A stretch of DNA of 64,000 bases from Mesorhizobium shangrilense (GCF_028826155.1 NZ_JAQGPN010000002.1:124001-188000), one strand, 5' to 3'; positions 18,941 to 28,007 are shown, counted from the stretch's first letter. Program-made: numbers and translations. Notes: generated from the sequence alone by a model not told the origin.

Positions 18941-20019
18941 GTCAAACACACCCTCTTGCGCATCGCCTGGTAAAGCGCCGCCGTTTCCCGGCCCATGCGT
19001 GCTGCAGTGAAGCGTTGCTCGAAGCGCGCCCGGCCGCGGATACCGACGGTCCGGCTCCCGGGTCCGTTGGCAAGGGCCGCGACGATCGCCCCAGCCAGCG
19101 AATACGGGGATCCGGCAGGCACCAGAAGCGGATGGTCGCTGCCCAATGCCTCGAGAGTGCCGCCGATGCGGGTCGCCACCACAGGGAGGGCGAGCGCCAT
19201 TGCCTCCAGCACGACAATGGGCAAACCCTCGAATAGCGAGGGTAGGACGAACAGGTCGGCGGCGGCGAGCAGATCCGGGACGTCCGCACGCTGGCCGAGG
19301 AAGGCGATGTTCGCCAATTTCAGGGAGGCCGTCAGTGCCTGCATGGTTTCTCGTTCGGGGCCATCGCCGACCATCAGGAAAACGACATGTGGTATCTGGC
19401 GGGTCACCTCCGCCGCTGCGTGCAGCAGGCAGTCATGACCCTTCTGCGCGGCGAAACGCGCCACGGTGATCACAAGCCGCGCGTTATCAGGCAGGGCCAA
19501 AGTCTCGCGGGTATCTCCGCGTGGGTGTCGCACAATCGGCGTATCTATGCCGTTGCGGATTGTGACGAGGCGGTCGAAGCCTTCGGCCCGGTAGCTCTCG
19601 GCGGCGGAGTCCGAAACAACCACGAGGGTGTCGGCCAGACCCGCGGCCATGCGGTGCTGGGATTTTTGTTGTTCATCGGTGATGAGATAGGGAAGGTGCT
19701 CGGTCCGCACGATGGGTATGCCGGCGATCCGGCCGGCCTCCACCAATCCATGGCCTTCCCAGCCGATGCCGGCATGGACATGAAGGATCGCTGGACGGCG
19801 TGCGGTCAGCCATTTTGGGAAAGCCTCGTCCAACGCAACGGTCTCGAACCCGGCCGCATCGCCGCGCACGAGGAAGCGAACTCCGTCGCCATGGGGCGGG
19901 AAGGCGAGCGCCACCTCGTGCGTGGATGAAATAGCGCCGGCAAGCGTTAGCATATGTTCCCCCACCCCCGAGGGCACCATGCTATCCGTGGCCATCACGA
20001 TCAGTGGAGTGTTGCTCAT
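18937..20019 (-). CDS. GT4 family glycosyltransferase
   Basis: 360 aa, full-length GT-B enzyme. N-terminal DSMVPSGVGEHMLTLAGAI with a Gly-rich acceptor loop, VITVARFAAQKGHDCLLHAAAEV at the domain junction, and the C-terminal donor-site motif PSLFEGLPIVVLEAMALALPVVATRIGG (EX7E, GLP...EAMA). Retaining transferase using a nucleotide-activated sugar on the cytoplasmic face. Start overlaps the stop of the upstream mutase fusion by ATGA. Confidence 0.88.
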   Translation of the reverse strand: MSNTPLIVMATDSMVPSGVGEHMLTLAGAISSTHEVALAFPPHGDGVRFLVRGDAAGFETVALDEAFPKWLTARRPAILHVHAGIGWEGHGLVEAGRIAGIPIVRTEHLPYLITDEQQKSQHRMAAGLADTLVVVSDSAAESYRAEGFDRLVTIRNGIDTPIVRHPRGDTRETLALPDNARLVITVARFAAQKGHDCLLHAAAEVTRQIPHVVFLMVGDGPERETMQALTASLKLANIAFLGQRADVPDLLAAADLFVLPSLFEGLPIVVLEAMALALPVVATRIGGTLEALGSDHPLLVPAGSPYSLAGAIVAALANGPGSRTVGIRGRARFEQRFTAARMGRETAALYQAMRKRVCLT

Positions 20020-22415
20020 TCCGCTGCCGCAATCCAGTTTTCGGCGTGCGCGGTCTCCGCCTTCTCCAGGCGGCGGAAGGTTGCGAGCGCCTGCCCGACC
20101 ACCTGATCCATGTTGTAGTATTTATAGGTGCCGAGGCGGCCGACGAAGATCACGTCGCGCTGCACGCGCGCCAGCGCCTCGTATTGTTTGTAGAGCTTCT
20201 GATTTTCCAGTCGTGGGACTGGGTAGTATGGCTCGCCGTCAGCGCAAGCGTACTCGTAGGAAATGCTGGACTTTGCGTGGCTCTGGCCGGTCAGGTGCTT
20301 GTATTCGGTGATGCGGGTGTAGGGAACATCCGCAGACGGATAATTGACGACGGCGACCGGCTGGAACTGTTCGCGGTTTAGCGTCTCGTGGCGAAATTCG
20401 AGGCTGCGATAAGGCAGCGGCCCGAACCGATGATCGAAATAGGCGTCGATGGGACCAGTGTAGATGGTGCGATGCGCCAGGCCTTCGCCGTTCAGGTCGC
20501 GGTGGTCGACGCCGGTCTCGACGCGAATGTTGTCGTGGTCAAGCATATTCTCGAACAGGCGGGTAAAGCCGCTTGCCGGCATCGCCTGATAGGTATCGAG
20601 AAAATAACGATCGTCAGTCGAGGTGCGGGTGGGAATGCGAGCAGCTACGGACTTGTCGAGTTCCGACGGATCGAGTCCCCATTGCTTGCGCGTATAGCCT
20701 TCAAAAAAGGTGCGATAGAGATCGGTGCCGATCTGGGAGACCACCACGTCGCGCGAGGTGCGGATGTCGGACACGGGCTCGGCACGACCCGCAAGGAACG
20801 CGGCGGCGGCCGCTTCGTCCTTCAGTTCGATCCCGTAGAGCCCGCTGAGCGTGGTGCGGTTGATCGGGATCGGCAAGAGCTTACCGTCCACCGCAGCCAG
20901 CACGCGGTGTTCGTAGGGCCGCCAGCGCGTGAAGCGGGAGAGGTAGGCAAAGATCTCCTCGCTGTTGGTATGGAAGATATGCGGCCCGTATTTGTGGACA
21001 AGGATTCCGGCTTCGTTGTGGAGGTCGAAAGTGTTGCCGGCGATGTGGGGGCGGCGGTCACAGAGGAAGACTCGCTTACCCGATGCAGCCAGCCGTTCGG
21101 CCAAGACCGAGCCAGCGAAGCCGGCGCCGACGATCAGATAGTCGTAGGGTGTTGCACCGGTGGGCCGAAAGACCGCCGGTCGAGACGGCCGCGCCGTATT
21201 CTTCTCCTCTTTCTTCGCGATCGCCTCGTCAACTAGCGCCGACATCTTCATGAAGGTCTGATCCCACGAGTTGCGCGCCAGAAGTGCGTCGACGGCCGGC
21301 AGCCATGTTCGCCGGTCGCGCGACAGGTCGAGGGCACGTTCGCAGGCCTTGCCGAACTCATCGGCGCCGCCCGCGATGAGGACGCCCTCCACATCGCCGT
21401 AGTGGCGGACGACATCGGGGACGGGAGTTGAGACCACGGGTCTGCCTGCCGCGAGATATTCCGGCGTCTTGGTCGGGCTAATGAAGCGCGTCGCTTCGTT
21501 GCTCGCGAAGGGCATGAGCGCAACGTCCCAGCCGGCAAGGTAGGTCGGGAGCTCGGCATACCCTTTGCGGCCTAGGTAGTGAATGTTCTTGGCCTGCGGC
21601 AGCGTCGCCGGATCAATCTTGGCCACCGGACCGATCAGAACAATCGACCAGTTTGGCCGCCCCGCTGCCAGCTTTTCGATGAGAGCGAGGTCGATACGCT
21701 CGTCGATGACGCCACAGTATCCGAGAACTGGTCCCGCCAGTTCCGGCTGGTCGCTTGGGACGTCTGTCGTGCGCGCGGCATTGAAATGCGCGACATCGAC
21801 GCTCGAGGGAAACGGATGGATGTTGCTGTGCTGATGCCGCTTTGCCTCGTAGAGGCCGTGGCCGCCCGTGAACACCACGTCGGCCTGCCGCATCAGAAGC
21901 GCCTCGAGGTCGCGCAGCTCGGGCGGTGCAAACCGAAAGGCGGACAGTTCGTCCATGCAGTCGTAGACCACCGCGACGGCATCGATATGCTGTGCGACTG
22001 GATACATGATCGGGGTGTAGAACCAGAGCAGGGGCCGGTTCGCCCTGTGCAACAGGAGAAGCTGGTCAAGAAGGCGAGATAGTGCGACTTGCAGCCGTTC
22101 CCCGTGCCAGGCGAGGGGAATGCGTGGGCGCACCGCAACCACCTCGCTGTCATCGAAGGCGTGAAATTCGAGATAGGGCAGATGATGGTCTGTCGGGATA
22201 TGTTCTTCCCAGTAGAACACCTGTCGGTGGCGGGCGAAGCGTTGCATCAGATGCTGTGGGCGCTGCAGGACGAAATCCCAGCGCAGATGGGAAAAGCATA
22301 TCAGGGGCGACGCCTGGGGATCCGCGTGTTGCGGGACAGGCGGAAGTGAGACTGGTAAGTTCAAGGCAAAACCCTCTCGGTTAACACGCTCCGCGGGCGA
22401 CGCACCGGTCGCCAA
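20016..22415 (-). CDS. fusion: glycosyltransferase + UDP-galactopyranose mutase
   Basis: 799 aa. Residues about 35-400 are a GT-B glycosyltransferase (CFSHLRWDFVLQRPQHLMQRFA, YDCMDELSAF, SPTKTPEYLAAGRPVVSTP). Residues about 422-790 are a flavoenzyme UDP-galactopyranose mutase: FAD-binding GAGFAG at 430-435, KRVFLCDRRPHIAGN, KYGPHIFHTN, YTRKQWGLDPSELD, RYFLDTYQAMP, and VGRLGTYKYYNMDQVVGQAL near the end. The mutase makes UDP-galactofuranose, which implies galactofuranose in the product. First gene of the operon. Confidence 0.88.
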   Translation of the reverse strand: MATGASPAERVNREGFALNLPVSLPPVPQHADPQASPLICFSHLRWDFVLQRPQHLMQRFARHRQVFYWEEHIPTDHHLPYLEFHAFDDSEVVAVRPRIPLAWHGERLQVALSRLLDQLLLLHRANRPLLWFYTPIMYPVAQHIDAVAVVYDCMDELSAFRFAPPELRDLEALLMRQADVVFTGGHGLYEAKRHQHSNIHPFPSSVDVAHFNAARTTDVPSDQPELAGPVLGYCGVIDERIDLALIEKLAAGRPNWSIVLIGPVAKIDPATLPQAKNIHYLGRKGYAELPTYLAGWDVALMPFASNEATRFISPTKTPEYLAAGRPVVSTPVPDVVRHYGDVEGVLIAGGADEFGKACERALDLSRDRRTWLPAVDALLARNSWDQTFMKMSALVDEAIAKKEEKNTARPSRPAVFRPTGATPYDYLIVGAGFAGSVLAERLAASGKRVFLCDRRPHIAGNTFDLHNEAGILVHKYGPHIFHTNSEEIFAYLSRFTRWRPYEHRVLAAVDGKLLPIPINRTTLSGLYGIELKDEAAAAAFLAGRAEPVSDIRTSRDVVVSQIGTDLYRTFFEGYTRKQWGLDPSELDKSVAARIPTRTSTDDRYFLDTYQAMPASGFTRLFENMLDHDNIRVETGVDHRDLNGEGLAHRTIYTGPIDAYFDHRFGPLPYRSLEFRHETLNREQFQPVAVVNYPSADVPYTRITEYKHLTGQSHAKSSISYEYACADGEPYYPVPRLENQKLYKQYEALARVQRDVIFVGRLGTYKYYNMDQVVGQALATFRRLEKAETAHAENWIAAAE

Positions 22416-22490
22416 GGGAAGGTAAGCCAGGATTGGTCTCCCTGACGCGAAAAGTTCTAGGGGCTGCAGTTGCAGCCGCTGTGGCTGCGT

Positions 22491-23432
22491 TTAGCTGTGC
22501 GCGGCTTCCAGGAGGCGGCGACGGGAAGGCATGACCCTATCCGCGAAAACAGGATAAACCACGCCGGAGCGTCCGCCCAACCAGCCTGCAATAGCCCCGA
22601 GCACCAAGGCGACGAACGCCGAAAGGGCGCCAGTGGAGACTATTGACGCTGCGGCGTCGGCGGCATCTGTGGCAGCCTGCCGTGTCCGTTCGACGGCCTG
22701 CCGGTACTGCTGTTCGATCTGCGCGACCTGCGACTGCGCCTGGTCGATCGGAATAGCGCGAGCGTTGGCCAACGCCTGTGCAGCCTGCTGTCGGGCTTCC
22801 TCCGCACCGCCTTCGTCCCCCGTTACCAGTGCGCGGATGGCATTGACCGCGTTCACCTGTAAGGCCTCCGGGTCGCTACCGGAGGCGCGAACCTGGTTCT
22901 CGATTGCGTCGAGCGGATTGGCATCTGCGATCACCGGTGCGGTCTGCGCCACGGTCTGGCCGATGCCGCCGATGGCGCTCGAGATACCGCTGAACGCACC
23001 GCCGACGATGGCCCCGACGGTCGTCGACAGGAGGTAGAGGACCAACAAACTTGTAAACGCCCAGGTGGTCAACCCATGCAGTGCGCCAGTGGTGGGCGAA
23101 GTCTTTCCAGACATGCGCGCTGCGATGTACCCGCCGGCAAAGGCTGCAAGGATACCGGCAGCCGCGTACCATATTGCCGCGGAGATCGAGAATGTGGAGG
23201 CGGCAGGATTGTCGCCCGCGTGGGGATCGAGTACGGCGACACCGATGCCCACCCCGAGCATTGTCAACAATACCTGGATGACAAGGGCGACCACAACGCC
23301 GGCGAGGATAGCGCCCCAAGAGACCTTGTTGATCAGGATCGTATGGGCTTGCTCGGATATGGTGGGATGCGTCTGGATGTCGTCAGGGGCGGGGTCGTCG
23401 ATCACGTCGGCCGGTTGGGAGTAAACGCTCAA
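22491..23432 (-). CDS. PhnA-like multi-span membrane protein
   Basis: 313 aa. Membrane spans at about residues 40-65 (WGAILAGVVVALVIQVLLTMLGVGIGV), 85-105 (AAIWYAAAGILAAFAGGYIAA), 120-150 and a C-terminal one near 280-300 (LSAFVALVLGAIAGWLGG). Between them is a long Ala/Gln/Glu-rich helical region, probably a periplasmic coiled coil. Rhizobial homologues are labelled PhnA-like, but the name says nothing secure about function. Divergent from the Crp-like gene; about 75 bp upstream of the glycan operon in the same direction. Confidence 0.7.
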   Translation of the reverse strand: MSVYSQPADVIDDPAPDDIQTHPTISEQAHTILINKVSWGAILAGVVVALVIQVLLTMLGVGIGVAVLDPHAGDNPAASTFSISAAIWYAAAGILAAFAGGYIAARMSGKTSPTTGALHGLTTWAFTSLLVLYLLSTTVGAIVGGAFSGISSAIGGIGQTVAQTAPVIADANPLDAIENQVRASGSDPEALQVNAVNAIRALVTGDEGGAEEARQQAAQALANARAIPIDQAQSQVAQIEQQYRQAVERTRQAATDAADAAASIVSTGALSAFVALVLGAIAGWLGGRSGVVYPVFADRVMPSRRRLLEAAHS

Positions 23433-23590
23433 TGTTCTGGACCTTGATTCGGCGACAACGTCCGTCGCGCCAGGTTGGGATTGCCAGCGTCAAAACCCTA
23501 GTCGGGACAACTCGTTCCGGCGATCCGGGAACGATCCTCCAATTTCTGGACACCCTTTTAACATAAGTTGAAATCTGGACTTTGCCGGCT

Positions 23591-23830
23591 TCACGGCCGC
23601 CGTAGTCCCCTGTCTCCCAAGATGCGCAGCGTTCCGACGACCCGGCCCGCCGGGTTATGCACGGTGGCCACGATCTCGACGGCGTCGGATATGGTACAAC
23701 CCAGATCGCGCAAAACTTCCCCCGTTGAGGTCACGGCGAGAGACCACGCTGCATCGTCGTCGGCGAGATCGATGCCATCGCCCCCCGCTATCGAGGGCGA
23801 CCCTGTGATGCGAAAGTAGTACAGGGGCAT
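23591..23830 (-). CDS. DUF6894-like small protein
   Basis: 79 aa. MPLYYFRITG...GIDLADDDAAWSLAVTSTGEVLRDLG...A.VHNPAGRVVGTLRI matches the pattern of the DUF6894 family (YFH...G..I.D..G.EL.D...A...A...A..L), widespread in Rhizobiales with unknown function. The start at 23830 fits the family N-terminus; the longer open frame upstream is not conserved. Confidence 0.65.
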   Translation of the reverse strand: MPLYYFRITGSPSIAGGDGIDLADDDAAWSLAVTSTGEVLRDLGCTISDAVEIVATVHNPAGRVVGTLRILGDRGLRRP

Positions 23831-24060
23831 GGAAATATCCCGCCCGCGCCGGAGTACGGCTGAGCCCACGCCCGGGGCGCGGATGCTGGGGCTGTGGGGC
23901 CGAATACAGTACATATCCTCGCCAGGCGCACACCATACTATGTGTGCAAAAGGTGATGTCGAAAACTGGGGCTCGTCGGCCGCAACCTATGCAAGCGCCT
24001 GACATTGTAGCGTTGTCGGCAGTATCGTTGGGACCCCGGTCCTTGGAAACTTACGACGTC

Positions 24061-24813
24061 ATGCCGTCATCGAACCTCTTCATCCGCAAGCTTGAGAGCT
24101 TCCATCCCCTGTCGGGCGAGGACAAGAAACTTCTGGACCGTTACAGCCGCCCCCTGAGGGAGGTTCCGGCAAAGCAGGACATTATCGCCGAGGGTGAAAG
24201 ACCCAGTTCCGTTTTCGTTATAATCTCCGGCTTCGCCTGCCGCTATAAACTCATCGAAAGCGGCAGGCGCCAGATTATGGCCTACATGCTTCCGGGAGAT
24301 ACATGTGACTTCAACATGTTCATCCTCAAGCGGATGGACTATGGAATCGCCGCGCTGTCGCGCTGTCAGGTGCTGGAATTGTCCCGGGCGGCTATCCTCG
24401 AGATGACGGAGCACCCGGCCATCACGCGCGCGCTATGGTGGGCCAATCTGGTTGACGAAGCGACGATGCGCGAGTGGCTCGTTAACATCGGCCAACGCTC
24501 GGCCGAACGGCGAATAGGTCACCTGCTTTGCGAGATTCTCACGCGCTTGGAGATTGTGGGCCTGGCGAAGGGGAACACCTTCTCCCTGCCGGTCACCCAG
24601 ACTGATCTGGCCGATACATTGGGAATGACGGTAGTTCATGCAAACCGGATGCTGACCAGCCTGCGCATCCGCGGTCTGATCGAAATCGACGCCAGGAAGC
24701 TCATCATCAAGGATGCTGAGCGTTTGCGGGCATTCAGTGGATTCAACCCAAACTATCTGCATCTGGGTGCTGGACTCGCCGATGCTCAGTCGGAAAAGGA
24801 GACGCCGTCATGA
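24061..24813 (+). CDS. Crp/Fnr family transcriptional regulator
   Basis: 250 aa. N-terminal cyclic-nucleotide-binding-like beta barrel (IIAEGERPSSVFVIISGFACRYKL...GRRQIMAYMLPGDTCDF) and a C-terminal winged helix (LPVTQTDLADTLGMTVVHANRMLTSLRIRGLIEI). No cluster of cysteines as in FNR, so a non-Fe-S member, of the type often found as stress regulators in rhizobia. The start at 24061 (MPSSNLFIRK) fits the family better than the frame start at 23944. Targets unknown. Confidence 0.87.
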   Translation: MPSSNLFIRKLESFHPLSGEDKKLLDRYSRPLREVPAKQDIIAEGERPSSVFVIISGFACRYKLIESGRRQIMAYMLPGDTCDFNMFILKRMDYGIAALSRCQVLELSRAAILEMTEHPAITRALWWANLVDEATMREWLVNIGQRSAERRIGHLLCEILTRLEIVGLAKGNTFSLPVTQTDLADTLGMTVVHANRMLTSLRIRGLIEIDARKLIIKDAERLRAFSGFNPNYLHLGAGLADAQSEKETPS

Positions 24814-24940
24814 TTGACGCCGCTCGTTGCCGTCCCGGCGGCCCGGTTTCTAAGATCTAGAGCGGCGGGCGTTCTAACTGAATCAAGGGGATTCTAGCGG
24901 CTGGGTTTTCGTGATTCACTTCGGTTGGAGGTGATTTGCG

Positions 24941-25369
24941 ATGACGAGATCCTATTCGCTTGATCTTCGTGAGCGTGTTGCGGGCTTTGTGGCACGCGGC
25001 GGGTCGTGCCATGCGGCTGCGGCCCATTTTGGCGTTTCCGTATCGTTCGTCGTGAAGCTGATGGCGGCGTTTCGAGCGAGCGACAGCCTCAAGGCAAAGC
25101 CGGAGGGCGGCTGGCGCTACTCGAAACTCGATCCGCACCGGGACTTCCTGATGCGCCGGATCGCCGAGCAGGACGACATCACCATGCCGGAGCTGGCCGC
25201 CGAACTGGCCGGGCGAGACACGGTCGTTGCGCCGTCGTCGATCTCGCGCTGGCTGATCCGCAACGGCTACCGCTTCAAAAAAAACACTGCTGGCCAGCGA
25301 GCAGGAGCGGCCCGACGTCGCCGCCGCGCGCCGGGAATGGGTCGCCCGCCAGCCGAGGATGCGGCTTGA
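24941..25369 (+). CDS. IS630 transposase, N-terminal frame (orfA)
   Basis: Helix-turn-helix DNA-binding half: MTRSYSLDLRERVAGFVARGGSCHAAAAHFGVSVSFVVKL, and SSISRWLIRNGYRFKK. After a run of eight A at 25277-25284 the frame becomes non-family sequence, while the neighbouring frame continues KKTLLASEQERPDVAAARREW. ORF A alone gives a truncated protein; fusion with ORF B needs ribosomal slippage on the A run. Confidence 0.8.
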   Translation: MTRSYSLDLRERVAGFVARGGSCHAAAAHFGVSVSFVVKLMAAFRASDSLKAKPEGGWRYSKLDPHRDFLMRRIAEQDDITMPELAAELAGRDTVVAPSSISRWLIRNGYRFKKNTAGQRAGAARRRRRAPGMGRPPAEDAA

Positions 25370-25883
25370 ACCCCATCGCCTGGTGTTCATCGACGAGACC
25401 GGGACCACCACAAAGATGACGCGCCTGCGCGGGCGATGTCCAAAAGGCCAACGGCTGCGCTCGAAGGCGCCATTCGGGCACTGGAAGACCCAGACCTTCA
25501 TCGCCGGGCTGAGATGCTTCGGCCTGACCGCGCCCTTCGTGGTCGACAGGCCGATGAACCGCTGCATCTTCGAGACTTATGTCGAGACCCAACTCGCACC
25601 GACGCTGTCCAAAGGCGACGTCGTCATCCTCGACAACCTCGCCGCCCACAAGAGCCCAAAGGCGCAGGCCGCCATCAGGGCGCGTGGCGCATGGATGCTG
25701 TTCCTGCCGCCCTACAGCCCCGATCTCAACCCCATCGAGATGGCCTTCTCAAAGCTGAAGGCTCACCTCAGGGCACGTGCCATCCGCACCATCGATCGCC
25801 TCTGCCACGCCATCGGCGACATCTGCACCCTCTATCCGCCAACCGAATGCCAGAACTACTTCAAAGCCGCCGGATATGTCTGA
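25359..25883 (+). CDS. IS630 transposase, catalytic frame (orfB)
   Basis: DDE catalytic half: HRLVFIDETGTTTKMTRLRGR (first Asp), VVILDNLAAHKSPKAQAAI (second Asp) and LPPYSPDLNPIEMAFSKLKAHLR (Glu), the classical IS630 DDE signature. Lies in the +1 frame relative to orfA, and its family-like sequence begins at the A-run near 25280. The ATG at 25359 is probably not the true start; expression as a frameshift fusion is likely. Confidence 0.85.
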   Translation: MRLEPHRLVFIDETGTTTKMTRLRGRCPKGQRLRSKAPFGHWKTQTFIAGLRCFGLTAPFVVDRPMNRCIFETYVETQLAPTLSKGDVVILDNLAAHKSPKAQAAIRARGAWMLFLPPYSPDLNPIEMAFSKLKAHLRARAIRTIDRLCHAIGDICTLYPPTECQNYFKAAGYV

Positions 25884-25899
25884 ATGCACGTCGCTCTAG

Positions 25900-26540
25900 G
25901 GCGTTCCGAGCGCGGAAAGCGCCTCGTTTCCAATCCGGATCAAGCGGCTCCTCGTCGAGTTGCAGATACGCAGTGCTGTGCGTCGAAGGATGATCTGAGG
26001 TCGGGGCAGGTGATGTCGGCGACGCGATCTGCGGTGCAGTCGAGTTGGTCAGCATAGGAGCGAGGTGTCATGGTGTGCCACTCACTCCAAGGAGCGCCGG
26101 ACACAAAATTCCTTCTGGGTTGAACGGATCGGTCGCCCTCGGCGCAAAGAAGCTTCGACGCTCCGGGCGCCAAGAAGGAAGAAAACGCCGCTACAATCCA
26201 TGGCTTAAAGGATCATTCGTCGATATGGGGCTGCGGTCCGGTCGGTCAGATGGCGACCCTGCTCTGCCGGCAGCGGGCGCCACCACGATTGCAGCCCCCC
26301 GGCAAGGTATCGTGCAACAGATGCTGCTGAAGATTGCTCCGCACTGAGGATTGCGATGTTTAGAATCCGACGCCCTCCAGTGAGGAGGCGGCTGCACCTG
26401 CAACATCCTGCCTCGCGGCCCTGAGCGACCGCCGCTGCAGATCACGCGACGGCGGGAGGACGCGCTCCTGCGTCCTGCGGCGGACCGGCCGACGAAACTA
26501 GCGTAGCCCGCGGCCGGTCGCCGCGCCGCACTGTCTCTAC
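25900..26540. other. no confident gene
   Basis: Right flank of the IS630 element. A minus-strand frame from 26070 (MTPRSYADQLDCTADRVADI...) reads toward the IS and may be the remnant of a gene cut by the insertion, but it is not recognised. Otherwise only short frames. Confidence 0.4.
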
Positions 26541-26633
26541 CTATGCCTGCTCACCAATCCACAGAGCCAGACCGTAGATCGCAGTGCAAATAGCAATGAG
26601 AAGCAGGGTTTCCATCCGAAGCAGCGTTTCCAT
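26541..26633 (-). CDS. possible 30-aa single-span membrane peptide
   Basis: METLLRMETLLLIAICTAIYGLALWIGEQA. The codons for METLL occur twice in a row (an 18-base near-duplication), so the start may be 26633 or 26615. One hydrophobic span of about 18 residues with a short charged end. The ribosome site is weak. It resembles in style the other tiny membrane proteins at 27891, 28159 and 36957. Confidence 0.4.
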   Translation of the reverse strand: METLLRMETLLLIAICTAIYGLALWIGEQA

Positions 26634-26877
26634 CCGAACTTGCCCGGCTCGGTTCATCAACGCTCGGCGCGAGAAATTGTTGCGACCGCAGACGCTCAGA
26701 GCCCCTGTAACGACCGCCGCGCTGCGGCGCGTCAATTAAGAATGTGGACGTCGACCAGAAAGAAACTTGGCGTCTTAGATAATTCGCTGCGGAACCACCT
26801 GCCCCCGGTACAGTTGTTGCTGCCTCGCCTGCTGCGTTTCGCTTGCAGGACGGAGCCAGCAAAACAGGAGATTGGCT

Positions 26878-27396
26878 ATGCCTAGCAATGAAACTGGCGG
26901 CACGACGGGTCTCGAAGACCTCTTTCTCGACGGACTCAAGGACATCTACTACGCCGAGAAGAAGATCCTCACAGCCCTCCCCAAGATGGCGAAGGCAGCG
27001 GAGGCGGACGAAGTATCAGCTGCGTTCGAGAAGCACCTGAGCGAAACGGAAGGCCAGGTCGACCGGCTGGAGCAGGTATTCGAGCTGATGGGGCAAACTG
27101 CGAGCGCCAAGGCCTGTCCGGCGATAGATGGCATCCTTGAAGAGGGTGCGGAAATCCTGGAGAAGTACAGCGGCACGCCCGCGATTGATGCCGGTCTCGT
27201 CGCAGCCGCCCAGTCAGTCGAGCACTATGAGATCGCGCGCTACGGCACGCTGGTTGCTTGGGCCATGCAGATGGGCATGGCGGATGTCGCAACGCTGCTG
27301 CAGGCCACGCTGGAAGAGGAAGAGACGACCGATACGGCATTGTCCTCGCTTGGCGAAGGCGGCGTCAACGAACGGGCGATGCAAGAGGCTGCGTAG
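26878..27396 (+). CDS. DUF892 (YciE/YciF-like) ferritin-fold protein 2
   Basis: 172 aa, paralogue of 11293-11790. Contains LEDLFLDGLKDIYYAEKKILTALPKMAKAA, KHLSETEGQVDRLEQVFELMG and QSVEHYEIARYGTLVAWA. The start at 26878 is chosen because ACAGGAG lies 8 bases upstream; an in-frame ATG at 26872 lies too close to it. A strong terminator follows at 27455. Stress-associated ferritin-like family, molecular function unproven. Confidence 0.88.
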   Translation: MPSNETGGTTGLEDLFLDGLKDIYYAEKKILTALPKMAKAAEADEVSAAFEKHLSETEGQVDRLEQVFELMGQTASAKACPAIDGILEEGAEILEKYSGTPAIDAGLVAAAQSVEHYEIARYGTLVAWAMQMGMADVATLLQATLEEEETTDTALSSLGEGGVNERAMQEAA

Positions 27397-27454
27397 GAGG
27401 CCGGCGAGGAAGGCGGAGAGTTCGTCGCACAAATTCCGCGCGCCGGGTCAAACA

Positions 27455-27486
27455 CGCCCGCTGGCGACTGCCGGCGGGCTTTTTTG
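27455..27486 (+). terminator. rho-independent terminator after DUF892 gene 2
   Basis: GCCCGCTGG-CGACTG-CCGGCGGGC stem followed by TTTTTT, about 60 bases after the stop codon. Confidence 0.85.
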
Positions 27487-27890
27487 CGCAACGGTAGGCA
27501 GATGTAAGACCAGGCGATGACGTTCTTCGCTTTCTTTTGTCGGTCAACGCGCGCCAGCAGGAAAACGCGCTGCAGCCGTCTCCCTGTCGAAATTGCGCAC
27601 CCGGCCGGATTCGGGCGTCTCAGCAAATAGGGCTTTTGATAGCGACAGTTCGGGGCGGCACCATAGTCATGATGTCCCCTGCCAAGGCGCGATCACCGCC
27701 CACAGCCGACAGCGCCCGTGTCATGGGTGTCAGCTTATCCTGGATGCACAATCGCGAAAATAACGCGCTGCAGCCATCTCGAATTATGAAAGACCGGTGG
27801 CCGGCAGAGATTTTTATAAATACAATACAAATAGTCTCAGTTCGTGCTATTATTGAACGTGGCCAAAAAACAGAAATAAGGAGGCCTGAA
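27487..27890. other. no gene; upstream region of the 38-aa membrane peptide
   Basis: No recognisable protein. The last part is AT-rich for this window (TTTTTATAAATACAATACAAATAG near 27811-27834), a plausible promoter region for the small gene at 27891. Confidence 0.4.
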
Positions 27891-28007
27891 ATGAGAAATT
27901 ACATTCTGAAGTGGGAAAAATACTTCGATTTCGGGCAATTTTTCGCAACAATCGCAGTCACTTCGGCGATCGCGATTGTCGTCTACTCCGTGCTTTTTGG
28001 CGGGTGA
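27891..28007 (+). CDS. 38-aa single-span membrane peptide
   Basis: MRNYILKWEKYFDFGQFFAT..., a basic/aromatic N-terminus then one hydrophobic span ending VVYSVLFGG. A strong AAGGAGG site lies 6-12 bases before the ATG, and an AT-rich promoter-like stretch lies upstream. No family name known to me. Lies 151 bp before a second gene of the same type (28159). Confidence 0.65.
   Translation: MRNYILKWEKYFDFGQFFATIAVTSAIAIVVYSVLFGG

Larger units (their letters stand above)
24860..25896 (+). mobile_element. IS630-family insertion sequence
   Basis: About 1.04 kb with two overlapping transposase frames. The ends are imperfect inverted repeats: GAGCGGCGGGCGTT at the left and the complement of GAGCGACGTGCATT at the right, flanked by TA (24858-24859 and 25897-25898), the target dinucleotide duplicated by IS630/Tc1-mariner elements. 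CTAG occurs at both junctions. Confidence 0.85.

Noticed and set aside
15101..18973. long plus-strand frames at 15101, 16870 and 18020
   Set aside because: They are antisense to the glycan operon genes, which have clear family motifs and overlapping starts on the minus strand.
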